From the NCBI GenBank assembly GCA_002104985.1, contig MCGO01000122.1:1-64000 (forward strand): a stretch of DNA of 64,000 nucleotides, read 5' to 3'. Both the position numbers and the translations under genes were made by a program. Origin of the DNA: Rhizoclosmatium globosum. Lineage: Eukaryota > Chytridiomycota > Chytridiomycetes > Chytridiales > Chytriomycetaceae. The notes below the pieces were generated by a model, which saw nothing but the letters and a program-made list of their open reading frames with translations, ran no database searches and was not told where the DNA came from. Shown piece after piece: positions 34,799-44,769 of the stretch (within the stretch, counting starts at the first letter, position 1; each line of letters starts with the position of its first letter).

Positions 34799-36166
34799 TC
34801 ACCGCGTTCCCCATATCCGCCCTGGCAAAGGCTTCCTTCCCACATCCTTCTCCAACGGCGGTGTCAAAATATCAATATTTGCGCCTTGATCCACTTTCAA
34901 ATCAACCATTGGTGGCGGCGACGGGAACACTTCTGGAGAATTCGAATTTTCCGGAGTCGGAAAATACTGCATTTCCTGGTCCCCTGTCTTGGATCCGTCT
35001 TTCATTCGGTATGCTCCTACTACGACAATGAGGACTAAGGCAACGACTCCTCCTGCGACACCGCCAGCGATTACGCCTGTGTTTGATGGGGAATCTGATT
35101 GTGGTGTTGGAGGTCCTGGTGGATGTGGGTTCGGGCCGCTACTGGCTGTTGGCGCTGGCATTCCCGTACCCATTGCAATGATATTTGAGGTAGTCCCAGT
35201 TGGGACGGAAATTCCTGGATCGGTATTCTGAGCGACTACGGGTGTGAGTGACGTCATAGGCGGTGGAGCAACGCCGCCGGGTGAAGGTGGGGTGGAAGAA
35301 GAAGTAGGTTGGGGGTTGTTGGCTCCTGGAACTCCTGCTGTTGGAGCACAGCTGTTTGCATTGACAACGCCATAATCTTGGGAGTTGGTGAAACAGTTTC
35401 CATTCAGTGATTTGGGATATCCTCCCCATAGACCACTTTGTATTAAACTTGATGGAAATTGTGGGATGAGACCGGTAAGTGTGTTTGAGCTGACGTCCAA
35501 GAATTGCAAGGTGCCCAGAGTAATAATACTTGTTGGAATGGATCCAGACAGGTGATTCTTTGAAAGTTGACTGATTTGGGAGTTAGAAAATTGGTGGCTG
35601 TGTTGGATGATGTCTTACATGTATGTCAGTGTTGATGGAAAGTACGGTATGGATCCAGTCAATTGGTTAGATCCCAGATCTCTGCAATTATATTAGATGG
35701 CTTGATGTCGAAGAAAGCACTCACAAATACTGAAGTGATGGAGGAAGAGATGGGATGCTCCCAACGTGGCCATTTCCAGTAAGCGACAGATACGTGAGCT
35801 TAGTAAAGAGAATGAAGTTTGGAATCGGTCCCACTTGTGCTCCCGAACTGAGGCTTCTGCAAAACGATGGTGTGTGGTGAGTGACTGTTTGATCGTTCTG
35901 GAAGACATCGTTTACATTTGTGAAACAAGCCCGTCGATACAAGTGATCCCACGGCTGGTACAACATGCGCTAGGTGACGATGGGTACGATGACCATGTAT
36001 CGTGGATGACCTGGCACTCATTGATGAGGGGAGTAGATGGGCCAGTTGTCGCTGTTGCTGCCACTGTATTTGAATCGCTTCCTTGTCGCTTTTGTAAATC
36101 ATTATCTGCCGTAGCAGTGTGGATTACACTAGCAAGCACAGCGAACAAGATGAGAGTTCGTTTCAT
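34799..36166 (-). CDS. LRR type I membrane protein B (GRIWGTR-tail family)
   Basis: Paralogue of LRR protein A. Signal peptide RTLILFAVLASVIHTATA. Cys cap ECQVIHDTWSSYPSS, ACC, GITCIDG. LRRs split by introns (LTYLSLTGNGHVGSIPSLPP, LQFLDVSSNTLTGLIPQFPS), then LNGNCFTNSQDYGV and a Pro/Ser/Thr stalk with PPGPPTPQ. The TM is GVIAGGVAGGVVALVLIVVV. The tail contains PPPMVDLKVDQ and ends TPPLEKDVGRKPLPGRIWGTR without its last two segments being separable by any domain. Five or six exons; the start at 36166 puts the signal peptide first, and an upstream ATG at 36202 is less likely. Head-to-tail with copy C, 74 bases apart. Confidence 0.83.
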
Positions 36167-36240
36167 GAGACACTTTTTCAAGGTTTCCCAACCAATCAAC
36201 ATACATAAATAAATAATACACTTCTATTTACAAAAACAAA

Positions 36241-37672
36241 TCACCGCGTCCCCCATATCCGACCCGGCAACGGTTTCCGTGCTCCCTCCGTCTCCCACGG
36301 CAAACTCTGTGCAATCACAGGAACATCTGAACCCGGTGTCAAATCAATCATCGGCGGCATCGCATATGCAGTAGGTGACATTGATTTGTCATTCTCAGGT
36401 GTTGGCAATTGCTCGAATTCCGGCTCATTCAGTGTGTTAGATTCCTTTGTTTTGTTTGGTGAACGCCAATAACGACGATTAAGACCAAAGCCACGATTCC
36501 CCCTGCAACACTTCCAACAATTACGGTAGTGTTTGTCGGTGCGGGTTCGGGTGTGGGCGGAGTTGGTGGGCCCGGGGGACGAGGCTTTGCGCTTGTTGTT
36601 GAAATAACAGCTGTATCTGTCGCGAGACTTATTGACGCAGTTGATGTAATTGGTGGTATGAGAATATCAATTGAGGTTGTAGGTAGTGGTAAAATAACAG
36701 AATCGATAGCTGTGGTAACCGGTGGAATGACGCCTGTAAAAGTCCGAGTCACAGAAAGTGTACCTGGAACGTTACTTCCAGGTGTGTTGACTGGAATACT
36801 GCAGTGATTCGTCTCATTGGAATTCTGAACGCCATATACATCGGCATTTAGGAAACAGTTTCCGTTAAAGCTTGCAGCGTATCCACCCCATTGAGGGTTG
36901 GATGTAACAGTCATGGGTAAGTTGGGAATACGACCAGAAAGATTGTTGTCATGGACGTCAATGAATTGAAGGTTTGTAAGTGGGGGAATCATGTCAAGTA
37001 ATCCAATTAGCTTGTTCGCACTTAACTGGCTGGAAAAAAAGATGTGTCAATGCATTGTATATCGATATTGGAGACGTACATGAATGTGAGTGTAGTTGGA
37101 AGTCGTGGGATGTATCCCACTAACTCGTTGGATCCAAGGTCACTAGTATATTTGTTAAGTTACTTCATGGAAGAAACCATCTTTGACGTACAGATACTGT
37201 AGATAGGGAGGCAGCGTAGGAATAGTTCCAACAAGACTGTTTTGGTTCAACGAGATATAAGTGAGCCATCTGAGAGCTGCAAGGCCGAAAGGCAGTTGTC
37301 CTGATTTATAACCTTTTCCAAACTCTCTGTCACATTAATTGAGTATCATAGCAGAACGGCGTTTGGCAGAACGTACATTCGGGTTACATGACCGTTGACA
37401 CAGATTATACTTGGTTCTATACAACAATCGGTTCCTGAAGAAGGATAGTTTGGCCATCCATAGTGAATGATCTCGCATTCAGTGGCTTGTGGTGTTGGTG
37501 TTGGCATCGGTGTAGGTAACCACACCCAAGTTGGCGTTGGCGTAGGTGTTGACAGCGAACTTGTTGGAACAATTGAGCTTGTTGAATCGGTGTCATCTCG
37601 TTGAGTCGATGCAATGTAGACGGACTTGACGGCGGCGAAATAAGAGATGAGGGGAAGAAGTCTTGGTTTCAT
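36241..37672 (-). CDS. LRR type I membrane protein C (tail frameshifted)
   Basis: Paralogue upstream of copy B on the same strand. Signal-like N-terminus LLPLISYFAAVKSVYIA, Thr/Pro-rich linker, Cys cap ECEIIHYGWPNYPSS, DCC, IICVNGH; LRR (LQFIDVHDNNLSGRIPNLP); FNGNCFLNADVYGV; stalk; TM TVIVGSVAGGIVALVLIVVI. Directly after the TM the frame ends in a 9-residue dead end (HQTKQRNLTH). The family tail (EFEQLPTPENDK, MPPMIDL, KPLPGRIWGTR) follows in another frame with a normal stop at 36241. One extra base at the GCC of 36465-36467 (GG on the minus strand) would restore it. As written it would be a membrane protein without the conserved tail. Confidence 0.78.
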
Positions 37673-37985
37673 GATCCACTTATGGTTTTTGATTGAAAGA
37701 CACAAAATTATTGACAACGATATTTATCAATGTGGTTATTATGGCATTCAGTACGAGAGGCTTAAGGCTGATTTTAACGTTGGAAATTTACAATGAGAAG
37801 GAGCAAAGCCACACTATTGTGGATGTTTTGACACAAATAATACTAAATGTGAGTTCTGCCATGTGCCTGACATACTGCATACAATCTTTTGCATTAGGAG
37901 ACCCAGCTCCAAGTTGGCATTCTCATTTCACCTCCGTAACGGTTGGAGTGCGTAAATTAAAGACAACGAAAGGGAAATTGATTTA

Positions 37986-39327
37986 TTATAAGATAATAGA
38001 GTATTTAACCTCCTTGGGAACAATATTTATGTTGACGCGACCATCAAATGAGACTGATGCGAATATCCACGGATCAGCACTGCTCCAAGCTACAGAATAC
38101 ACACTGTCTTCGAATTCCCGGTAAGTCGCAATGAGTTCATCTGTTGTTTTACTGTATATCTATAAGTTAGCGCGTTGAAGCCAGGCCGAGTGTGTTGTAG
38201 CCAGACAGTATTCGCTATTGGGCTCGCTACGCATACTAGATGCGACCAAATATACTTACATATTATCATTTACATTGGATACACCATCCAACCCTTCCTC
38301 ATCCGAATCCATAGACCGAATCAACCCAAAGGGCGTACTCGACACAGACACAACATTATGCAGATTCACCAAACAATCCGAACTACTACTCAAAAGCAAC
38401 TGATCATGAAACTTGTTGTACGCAACAGACCAAACCCAATGCGTATGGTTATTCAAATCCTTCAACGGTTTCGTCACATTCCTCGAATCCCAGATACGCA
38501 CGCGTCCGTCGTTCCCACCCGTCGCTAAGTAATACGGCTTGTTGGGGTTATAATCAACGTCCCTGATACATTGGTCATGTGCGTAGGGGATAGAAAAAGT
38601 GGACGTTGTAGGCGGTGCACGCAAATCAACCCCGAAAAGCGAGTGTCCAGCCGCGAAAGAAAATTCATCCGTATTATGAGGATTCCATTTCCCACAGTCG
38701 ATGGATTCCGTGAGTACATCTGAGGATGCCGTTGAAGGGATTGAATACGTAGATTGGAGTGTTCCTTTTGAAAGAGCCCTGTCGATTGCAAAGACCCCGA
38801 CAGCGTTTGAGCCAGTTGCAATGACACGCGACTTGTCACCTGTCGGGTCCCAGAACACGTTGCTGATGTTTTTGAGAGTGTTTGAAGATTCGATGCGCAG
38901 GAGGAGAGAGAGGGATCCCGCGGCGTTTGCCAGTTTCTCGCCCTTGTCGTCGATTGTTGAAAGGGCCGAGAGAAGAAAGAGGGACGCTGAGGGAGTTGCA
39001 CCGATCTTTGCCTCTGTTGAAACAGTGAATACAAAGTCAGCCTTGTCGATCGCCGGTGCGATTGATCTGATTTGGGACGGGTGCGCGAACGACTGCGACG
39101 ACACTTCGTTCGTGTCTTCGTCGAAATCGAGAAGGCGAAGCTGTTTTGTTTTTGGTGGTGTTTTGGTGGTGTTGGTGGTGGCGTCCACTCAAACACATCA
39201 CACGCACCTCGTTCTCGGCTCCAGATCCGTTAAATACACTGCTCGTACCCGCAAAGAAGCGCGGTCGGTCGGGTTCGGCTAGCTGGGCTACGATGCAGCG
39301 CGATTGGTGCGGCAGTGTGAATGACAT
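37986..39327 (-). CDS. EIPR1: EARP/GARP-interacting WD40 protein (EIPR1/TSSC1)
   Basis: A WD40 propeller that binds the EARP and GARP tethering complexes in endosome-to-Golgi and recycling traffic. Diagnostic: [40 protein letters not shown], and the C-terminal end [20 protein letters not shown] followed by [12 protein letters not shown]. Three exons: 39327-39208, 39140-38260 and 38159-37986. The first exon ([16 protein letters not shown]...) is joined by a 67-nt intron to LRLLDFDED; without it the N-terminus would be non-homologous. The last intron is 100 nt. Confidence 0.9.
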
Positions 39328-39350
39328 TGTCTTTGGGAGAGAAAGAACAG

Positions 39351-39545
39351 CTAATAAATCTGCAGATAATTCTGATAGAGATCCATCATCCGCGACATTT
39401 TCAAAACTAGTGAATACATTTCAGCACAACGTTCATTGTCGTGACTCTCGCAATTCGGAAGGAACGGGCCGTATTCAGTTCTCCTCGACAGCAAGCGAAG
39501 TGATTTGAGCGCAGATTGGGAATGTTGTTTGATGAATTTGTCCAT
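39351..39545 (-). CDS. Small hypothetical protein
   Basis: A 64-residue ORF (MDKFIKQHSQSALKSLRLLS...) between the EIPR1 start and the dienoyl-CoA reductase stop. It has a balanced, helical composition with a Cys pair (PNCESHDNERC) and repeated Met, plausible for a small protein, but I recognise no family. Otherwise this 320-base gap would be empty. Confidence 0.35.
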   Translation of the reverse strand: MDKFIKQHSQSALKSLRLLSRRTEYGPFLPNCESHDNERCAEMYSLVLKMSRMMDLYQNYLQIY

Positions 39546-39647
39546 AGCGTTCAGAAAATCAGGTCACAAGAACGTTTTCGTTGTTTATGTGGGAGAGCAT
39601 GTTTGACAGAAGAGAGACAACGTTTTTATTTATGAACTACCACCAAA

Positions 39648-40547
39648 TTACAACTTGGACGCGTTCTTCTTGGATGCGTTGTAATCAGCACGCTTCTTTT
39701 GAACATCGGCTTGCATTCCAGCCGCGTCCAAACTGGACACAATAGCCATAGGACTCGCCAACCACTCTCCACCATCCACAACCTCGATAGCACCAGTAAC
39801 AAGACTCGCAGCGTCACTAAACAAGTACAGAGTAGTGAATTCAATGTCACGAACAGTACCCATCCGTCTGAGTGGGATGGCACTGAGAATCAAGTCTCTC
39901 GCGCCACTTGGCATCAACTTTGTCATTCCAGTTGTATCATCAATAGGACCTGGAGCAATAGCATTCACTCTGATTCCATACTGGCCCCACTCCAGAGCAA
40001 GCACTCTAGTAAGAGCATCGACTCCAGCCTTTGCCGCACACGCATGGGCCATCAGCAGCGTGCCCTTGTACTGCAGCGTTGCGGTGATATTAATAATAGC
40101 GCCCTTTGACAGCTTCAGCAACGGCAGTGCGGCCTTGCACGTGTTGAAAGTGCCGACCAAGTCAATGTCGACGACGGTCTTGAACGCGTTCGGCGACAGG
40201 TCTTCAGCCGCGCACAGAAAGTTTCCCGCCGCGCCGCAAACAACAAAGTCGAGGCGTCCGAACTTGGCCGCGGTGGCTGAAACGGCCGCGTTGATCGCCT
40301 CGAACGAGCGCACGTCCGCGGCGACGCAAAGCACTTTGTTGGTTGAAGAAGTGGCGGCTTCGATGGTGGCTTTGGCGGACTCGAGTTTGGACTGCGTGCG
40401 CCCGACGATCGCGACTGAGGCTCCGTGGCGAACAAGGGCTGTTGCGATGCCGAGACAGATGCCACTGCCGCCGCCGGTTACGAGCGCGACTTTGCCTGCG
40501 TACAGTGTGGGTGGAAACACTGAGAGTGTGCTTTTGTTGGATGCCAT
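39648..40547 (-). CDS. Peroxisomal 2,4-dienoyl-CoA reductase
   Basis: An NADPH-dependent short-chain dehydrogenase for beta-oxidation of polyunsaturated fatty acids. Rossmann motif VALVTGGGSGICLGIATALV; CGAAGNFLC; catalytic region AHACAAKAGVDALTRVLALE, in which His replaces the usual SDR Tyr as in the DECR2/SPS19 group; then NAIAPGPI and GAIEVVDGGEWL. It ends KKNASKL, a perfect PTS1 peroxisomal signal. Single exon, 299 residues. PEX14 in the same window belongs to the import route it would use. Confidence 0.93.
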   Translation of the reverse strand: MASNKSTLSVFPPTLYAGKVALVTGGGSGICLGIATALVRHGASVAIVGRTQSKLESAKATIEAATSSTNKVLCVAADVRSFEAINAAVSATAAKFGRLDFVVCGAAGNFLCAAEDLSPNAFKTVVDIDLVGTFNTCKAALPLLKLSKGAIINITATLQYKGTLLMAHACAAKAGVDALTRVLALEWGQYGIRVNAIAPGPIDDTTGMTKLMPSGARDLILSAIPLRRMGTVRDIEFTTLYLFSDAASLVTGAIEVVDGGEWLASPMAIVSSLDAAGMQADVQKKRADYNASKKNASKL

Positions 40548-40757
40548 GTGTTTAGAGAAGAAGTTTTTTTGTTTGTTTGGTGGCAGGTGGCTTCTGTCTT
40601 ACTCATGGAACGTGGTTAACCCAAGCCGCTCTGTTTTTCTAATTACACATGGACTTGCTTTATTAATGCTGCTGTAAAGTTTTTCGTTCAATTTTTAGGC
40701 AACTCCTGTCTTACACTCGAACTCATGGATTGTTGACGCATCCGTTGGTATTCCACA

Positions 40758-40765
40758 GCAAATGG
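40758..40765 (+). repeat. Target-site duplication, left (MITE)
   Basis: GCAAATGG directly precedes the inverted-repeat end of the element at 40766 and is repeated exactly at 41347-41354. Confidence 0.7.
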
Positions 40766-41346
40766 AGGAGGGGTGACAATCCTAATAAATGGTGCGTACA
40801 GTGGTCCGGTCTGCCTGGCAATACCGTTTTGGTACGTGCACCTGATTTTCTTTTCCGCCCCTCAGGTGTGTCAGAAAACATTGCAGGTACGTGCAGGGTT
40901 TTTCCGGCCTGCCTGGTTCGAAATGAGGTTTGCTTGCACCATATATCCGTTCTGCCTGCCAAGACAGAAAGATTGGGTGTACCCCAAAATAAATATGCCT
41001 GCCTGCCTCTGATGCGAGTTAATTGGAGTGCACGTTGTTTGATGATTGGTTTTCTTCCAACTACTCACTTCAAAGGCACTGCGACACGCATATCATTGTT
41101 AATTTCTTTGCTCTTCCTTTAAGAAGTAGTTACCTACCGCCAAATTTACTATTTACATATGTAACAGAGGTGCAAACCTGGCCACCTATATATTAAATGG
41201 CCTTACTTTTGGTGCAGGTCTCGGCCGCCTGCCTGAACAAAAAGGGAAGAAAAGGTGCACCATAACTATGGATGCCTGGCTGCCTGTGAAAAATGAGTCA
41301 AAGGGTGCACGGTCGTCAAGGTTTTATTGGGGTTGTCATCCCTCCT
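40766..41346. mobile_element. Non-autonomous DNA transposon (MITE, 581 bp)
   Basis: The left end AGGAGGGGTGACAATCC and the reverse complement of the right end, AGGAGGGATGACAACCC, match over about 24 bases with few differences, continuing into an AATAAA-like stretch. Identical 8-bp flanks (GCAAATGG) are the target duplication. An 8-bp duplication is typical of hAT elements (some Mutator-like elements give 8-9). There is no transposase ORF, so it is non-autonomous. The interior has several GTGCAC/GTACGTGCA and GCCTGCCTG sub-terminal motifs, which may be transposase binding sites. It occupies most of the gap 40548-41638. Confidence 0.75.
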
Positions 41347-41354
41347 GCAAATGG
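41347..41354 (+). repeat. Target-site duplication, right (MITE)
   Basis: GCAAATGG, exact copy of 40758-40765, immediately after the right inverted-repeat end. Confidence 0.7.
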
Positions 41355-41638
41355 AGTCATTGTCATGTAAGATGGAATTATATTCCATGGATTGTGTAAC
41401 TCAAACCTAGACAACTGAAGCACCAATTGTCGCTTCAGCATTTCCATCTTCCAAAGATCTCGCAGAGGGATTATGACTCGTTTGAATCAGAATAATTCAT
41501 TGAGTGCTCTCCACTTCCAATCTACACCGTTTGAGTGCTTTTGAGTACCGCAAGTTGATTAAAACGCTGGTTTCATTCAAAATTGAGACATTCCCATCAA
41601 AAACAACAAACTTTCGACCACGAAATCCACTATCAGAA

Positions 41639-42481
41639 ATGACTGAAACAACAGATCACAAAGCCGACTGGGAGAAGCTCTCAACGCTTACAGGCCCTGC
41701 TATGGCTGAAATGAAAGATAACACTGAATTGACATACCGAGAGTGGAAGATTATCAATGCTGCGAACCCAGACCCTGAGCCCCGTATTTGGAAGAGCAGC
41801 AAGATTGCTGCTAGTACTGGCTTGCTGCTTGCTCTGTTACTAATGCCTCTTGGAGTCATTATCATGTTGATTTGCAGTTTCATGTGAGTCCCTTGTTTAA
41901 ACTTATGATACAATCGCTCAATGTATTGTTAATAAGGGGTCCCAACGGATTCTTGTCCATGTGGAATGCTATCGACCTTGGTGTCTTGGTTTTCCTCAAC
42001 ATTTTGAAGGTATACAACCAACCCCCTACCATTATAACCCTTTCTAACGATTCTAATCCCAACACACATTAGTTCATTGCCGTGCGTCGAGAGGCACCGT
42101 TCTGGATGACGATGTTTATGTGAGTGAAATTGGCTTTCCACACAACACAGCCACCCTGATTAATTTAAAAATGACAGCTGGATCCACACATTCAATGCAT
42201 TCCTCTTTGTCGGTCTCTCAGTTGGAAGTTTCCTTGAAGTAGCCTTACACAGTCAAGTTGGCGCGTATTACTTTGTTGTGTTGATTCTTGAAGATTTGTG
42301 GGTTATTGTGTGGACGTTCTTCATGGTCAAGTGGGGAATCAAGTTGAGAGCGCATGCTATTTATGTGAGACGGCTGTTGAATGAAGGACGGGCTGCGAAG
42401 GTGGCAGCGGATGCGGCAAAGAAGGAGGCGGAGACTGTGATTTCTATTCCTGCAGTGGCAGCTTCTTCTTCCTCTCATTAA
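41639..42481 (+). CDS. Four-TM protein, unknown
   Basis: Four exons: 41639-41883, 41937-42009, 42073-42119 and 42178-42481. Hydrophobic segments: [53 protein letters not shown], and [20 protein letters not shown]. The C-terminal 45 residues are a charged Ala/Lys/Glu helix ([14 protein letters not shown]). I chose the ATG at 41639 (MTETTDHK) over an upstream in-frame ATG at 41504, because the intervening part is low-quality and close to the MITE. The family is not recognised. Confidence 0.6.
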
Positions 42482-42584
42482 GACCTCTTTTTTTGGAGCA
42501 TTTACTATGAACATAGATTACCGATTTACTTTATTTATTGTTCTGCATTCAAATTTCAACTTCTTCAACTTCAAATCAAACCAA

Positions 42585-42959
42585 ATGAGCACCATCCGCC
42601 GCCTCTTTTCCACCTCACCCCGAACAATGTCCGCAATCGCCGCGCTCGCCACGTCCGAAAAGTCCACCGTCCTCGCACCGCTTCTCGCCGCCGGATGGAA
42701 GCTGCAGCCAAAGGACAGCAACACACCAAAGGAAGCCCTGACAAAGACCTTCCACTTCTCCGACTTCAACGAGGCTTTCGGATTCATGACGCGCGTTGCC
42801 ATCGCTGCCGAGAAGGCAGATCATCACCCTGAGTGGTTCAACGTGTACAACAGAGTCGAGGTCCTGTTGACCACACACGATGCAGGAAACAGCGTCAGTA
42901 AGCGGGACGTTGACCTAGCGACTAAAATGGAGGAGTTTGCATCTACCCAACGAAAGTAG
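42585..42959 (+). CDS. Pterin-4a-carbinolamine dehydratase (PCD/DCoH)
   Basis: Recycles oxidised tetrahydrobiopterin-type cofactor. Core motif [20 protein letters not shown] contains the paired catalytic His, followed by THDAGN and the [10 protein letters not shown] helix. Two possible starts: 42585 adds [14 protein letters not shown], a good mitochondrial presequence; 42627 (MSAIAAL) would give a cytosolic form. Dual targeting by alternative start is an inference. Single exon. Confidence 0.88.
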   Translation: MSTIRRLFSTSPRTMSAIAALATSEKSTVLAPLLAAGWKLQPKDSNTPKEALTKTFHFSDFNEAFGFMTRVAIAAEKADHHPEWFNVYNRVEVLLTTHDAGNSVSKRDVDLATKMEEFASTQRK

Positions 42960-43027
42960 AAATTAAAGAAAACACAGTGTTCTACATCCACCCTTTCTTG
43001 TTTTTCTTTGCTTCCAAAACACGCACT

Positions 43028-44516
43028 ATGACAACGTACCGCCTACCACTACACGTCCCACCACCAACAGGCACAACCCGCCTCCTCATAACCCTCTCAT
43101 CGCACCCATCATCCCTCCCTCCAACAGACTACATCCTCCTCTCCCACAACACAACCCTCTACTGCATCGAATCCATATGCCCACACTCAGGGGGACCCCT
43201 CTGGAAAGGCCCTGTCGAAGACATCGAGGACCTCGACGCCGCAACGGAACCGTGTCGGAACCCGTTCATTGTGTGTCCGTGGCATTCGTTCCGGTTTGAT
43301 TTGGGCACGGGGGCTGTGGATCAGACGGAGGAGAAGGGGCATGATGCGAAGACGCTTGGGGTTTTTGTGGATGAGGGTGGGGAGTGTTGGGTTGAGGTGA
43401 GGGAGGAGGAAGAAGGGGTTGGTGAGTGGAAGGTTGATGGGGTGAAGGTTGTGGATGTGAAGCCGGGGGCTGCGAGGTTGGCCAAGTTTTCTGTTGCAAA
43501 GAATACGGGGGTGGTGAAGAGTGGGACGTTGGGGGAGAGGCCGGAACTTGGGGATGGGAAGACGAGTTGGTCACTCGTGGATTGGGCGGTACGGATTTTG
43601 AATGAACCGAATCCGAGTTTGAAGGTTCAGTTGACGTTTCATGTGTGGAAATTGTGGAATGATGGGTTGATTGATAAGGTATTGTTGATGGTTGTTGGAT
43701 GAGGACTGGGACTAAACACAACGCGATTCTGAAACAGATTGGATCAGGAACACCACCGGATGAGCCAGCTCGTGACAGTAACCTTGAGCGTATTGAAGCT
43801 TCACGAACAAAGAAACGCGGAAACGGAACATCTTTGGTATGCATTCCATGGGTTTAAACTCAGTCTCTAATATTGATACCAAACAGATTTCCCGAATCAA
43901 AATCTTACACTCCCTCGCATCAATTGAACAATGGGCGATTGATCTCGCTTTTGACATTATCGCCCGATTCGCTACTACACTTGCAGCAGGAACCCAACCA
44001 CTACCCAGAGGCTTCTTCCACGATTTCCTTAAAGTCGCCAACGACGAAGCCAAGCATTACTCATACCTTGTCGCCCGTCTTGAAGCCCTAGGATCTCATT
44101 TCGGTGCACTGCCCATCCACGCAGCTCTCTGGGAATCCGCAGAGCAAACACGTGGGGATTTATTGGCACGACTTGCTGTGGTGCACATGGTACATGAAGC
44201 ACGAGGTTTAGACGTGAATCCACAGACAATTGCACGGTTTGAAAACGCAGGAGATGTAGAGAGTGTAGAAAAGTTGAAAGAGATTCATGAAGATGAAGTG
44301 ACACATGTTGGAGCGGGACAGAGGTGGTTTGCTTGGATATGTGAAGTGGAGGGGAGGGAGAAGTATGCCACGTTTCATCAACTTGTCCGGGATAATTTCC
44401 ATGGGTTGTTGAAGCCGCCGTTTAATGAAGAGGATCGTGCAAAAGCTGGATTGGATTTGCAGTATTACATGCCACTTTCTGTTGCACCTGTGGTGAACAA
44501 ACCTGCTCTTGAGTAG
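43028..44516 (+). CDS. Rieske-DUF455 (ferritin-like) fusion protein
   Basis: Two domains in one gene. Residues 1-150 form a Rieske [2Fe-2S] domain: CPHSGG and CPWHSF give the C-x-H...C-x2-H cluster ligands. The C-terminal part is DUF455, a ferritin-like four-helix protein with carboxylate/His ligands (NDEAKHYSYL, EARGLD, HEDEVTHVGAGQRWF). Three exons: 43028-43678, 43738-43836 and 43887-44516; the short middle exon (IGSGTPPDEPARDSN...) links the domains in frame. Electron transfer from the Rieske cluster to a diiron centre is the obvious hypothesis, unproven here. The Rieske half alone ends in a stop inside the intron, so a naive call would split the gene. Confidence 0.83.
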
Positions 44517-44769
44517 TATGGAATAAACATCTGTTCACTGGTTCATACATCACTTCATGGAATAATGTCCATCGCACCAGATACTTTGTGCATGTCCTTG
44601 TAATCTGGCAGCACGTGTTTAAATTGTTATCGGAGATGTCTTGACAAATTGGGGTTTTGTTTGTTTCACTTCCGAAAGCCCATGAGCACCAAGTAATAGC
44701 AAATCTTCTTCTTGCAAATCCGTTTAGATCTTCTTCGCCCACGAACCTTCTCGAATCCAAACCAAATCA

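Noticed and set aside
37693..38124. Plus-strand 143-residue ORF
   Set aside because: Antisense to the well-supported last exon and intron of EIPR1.
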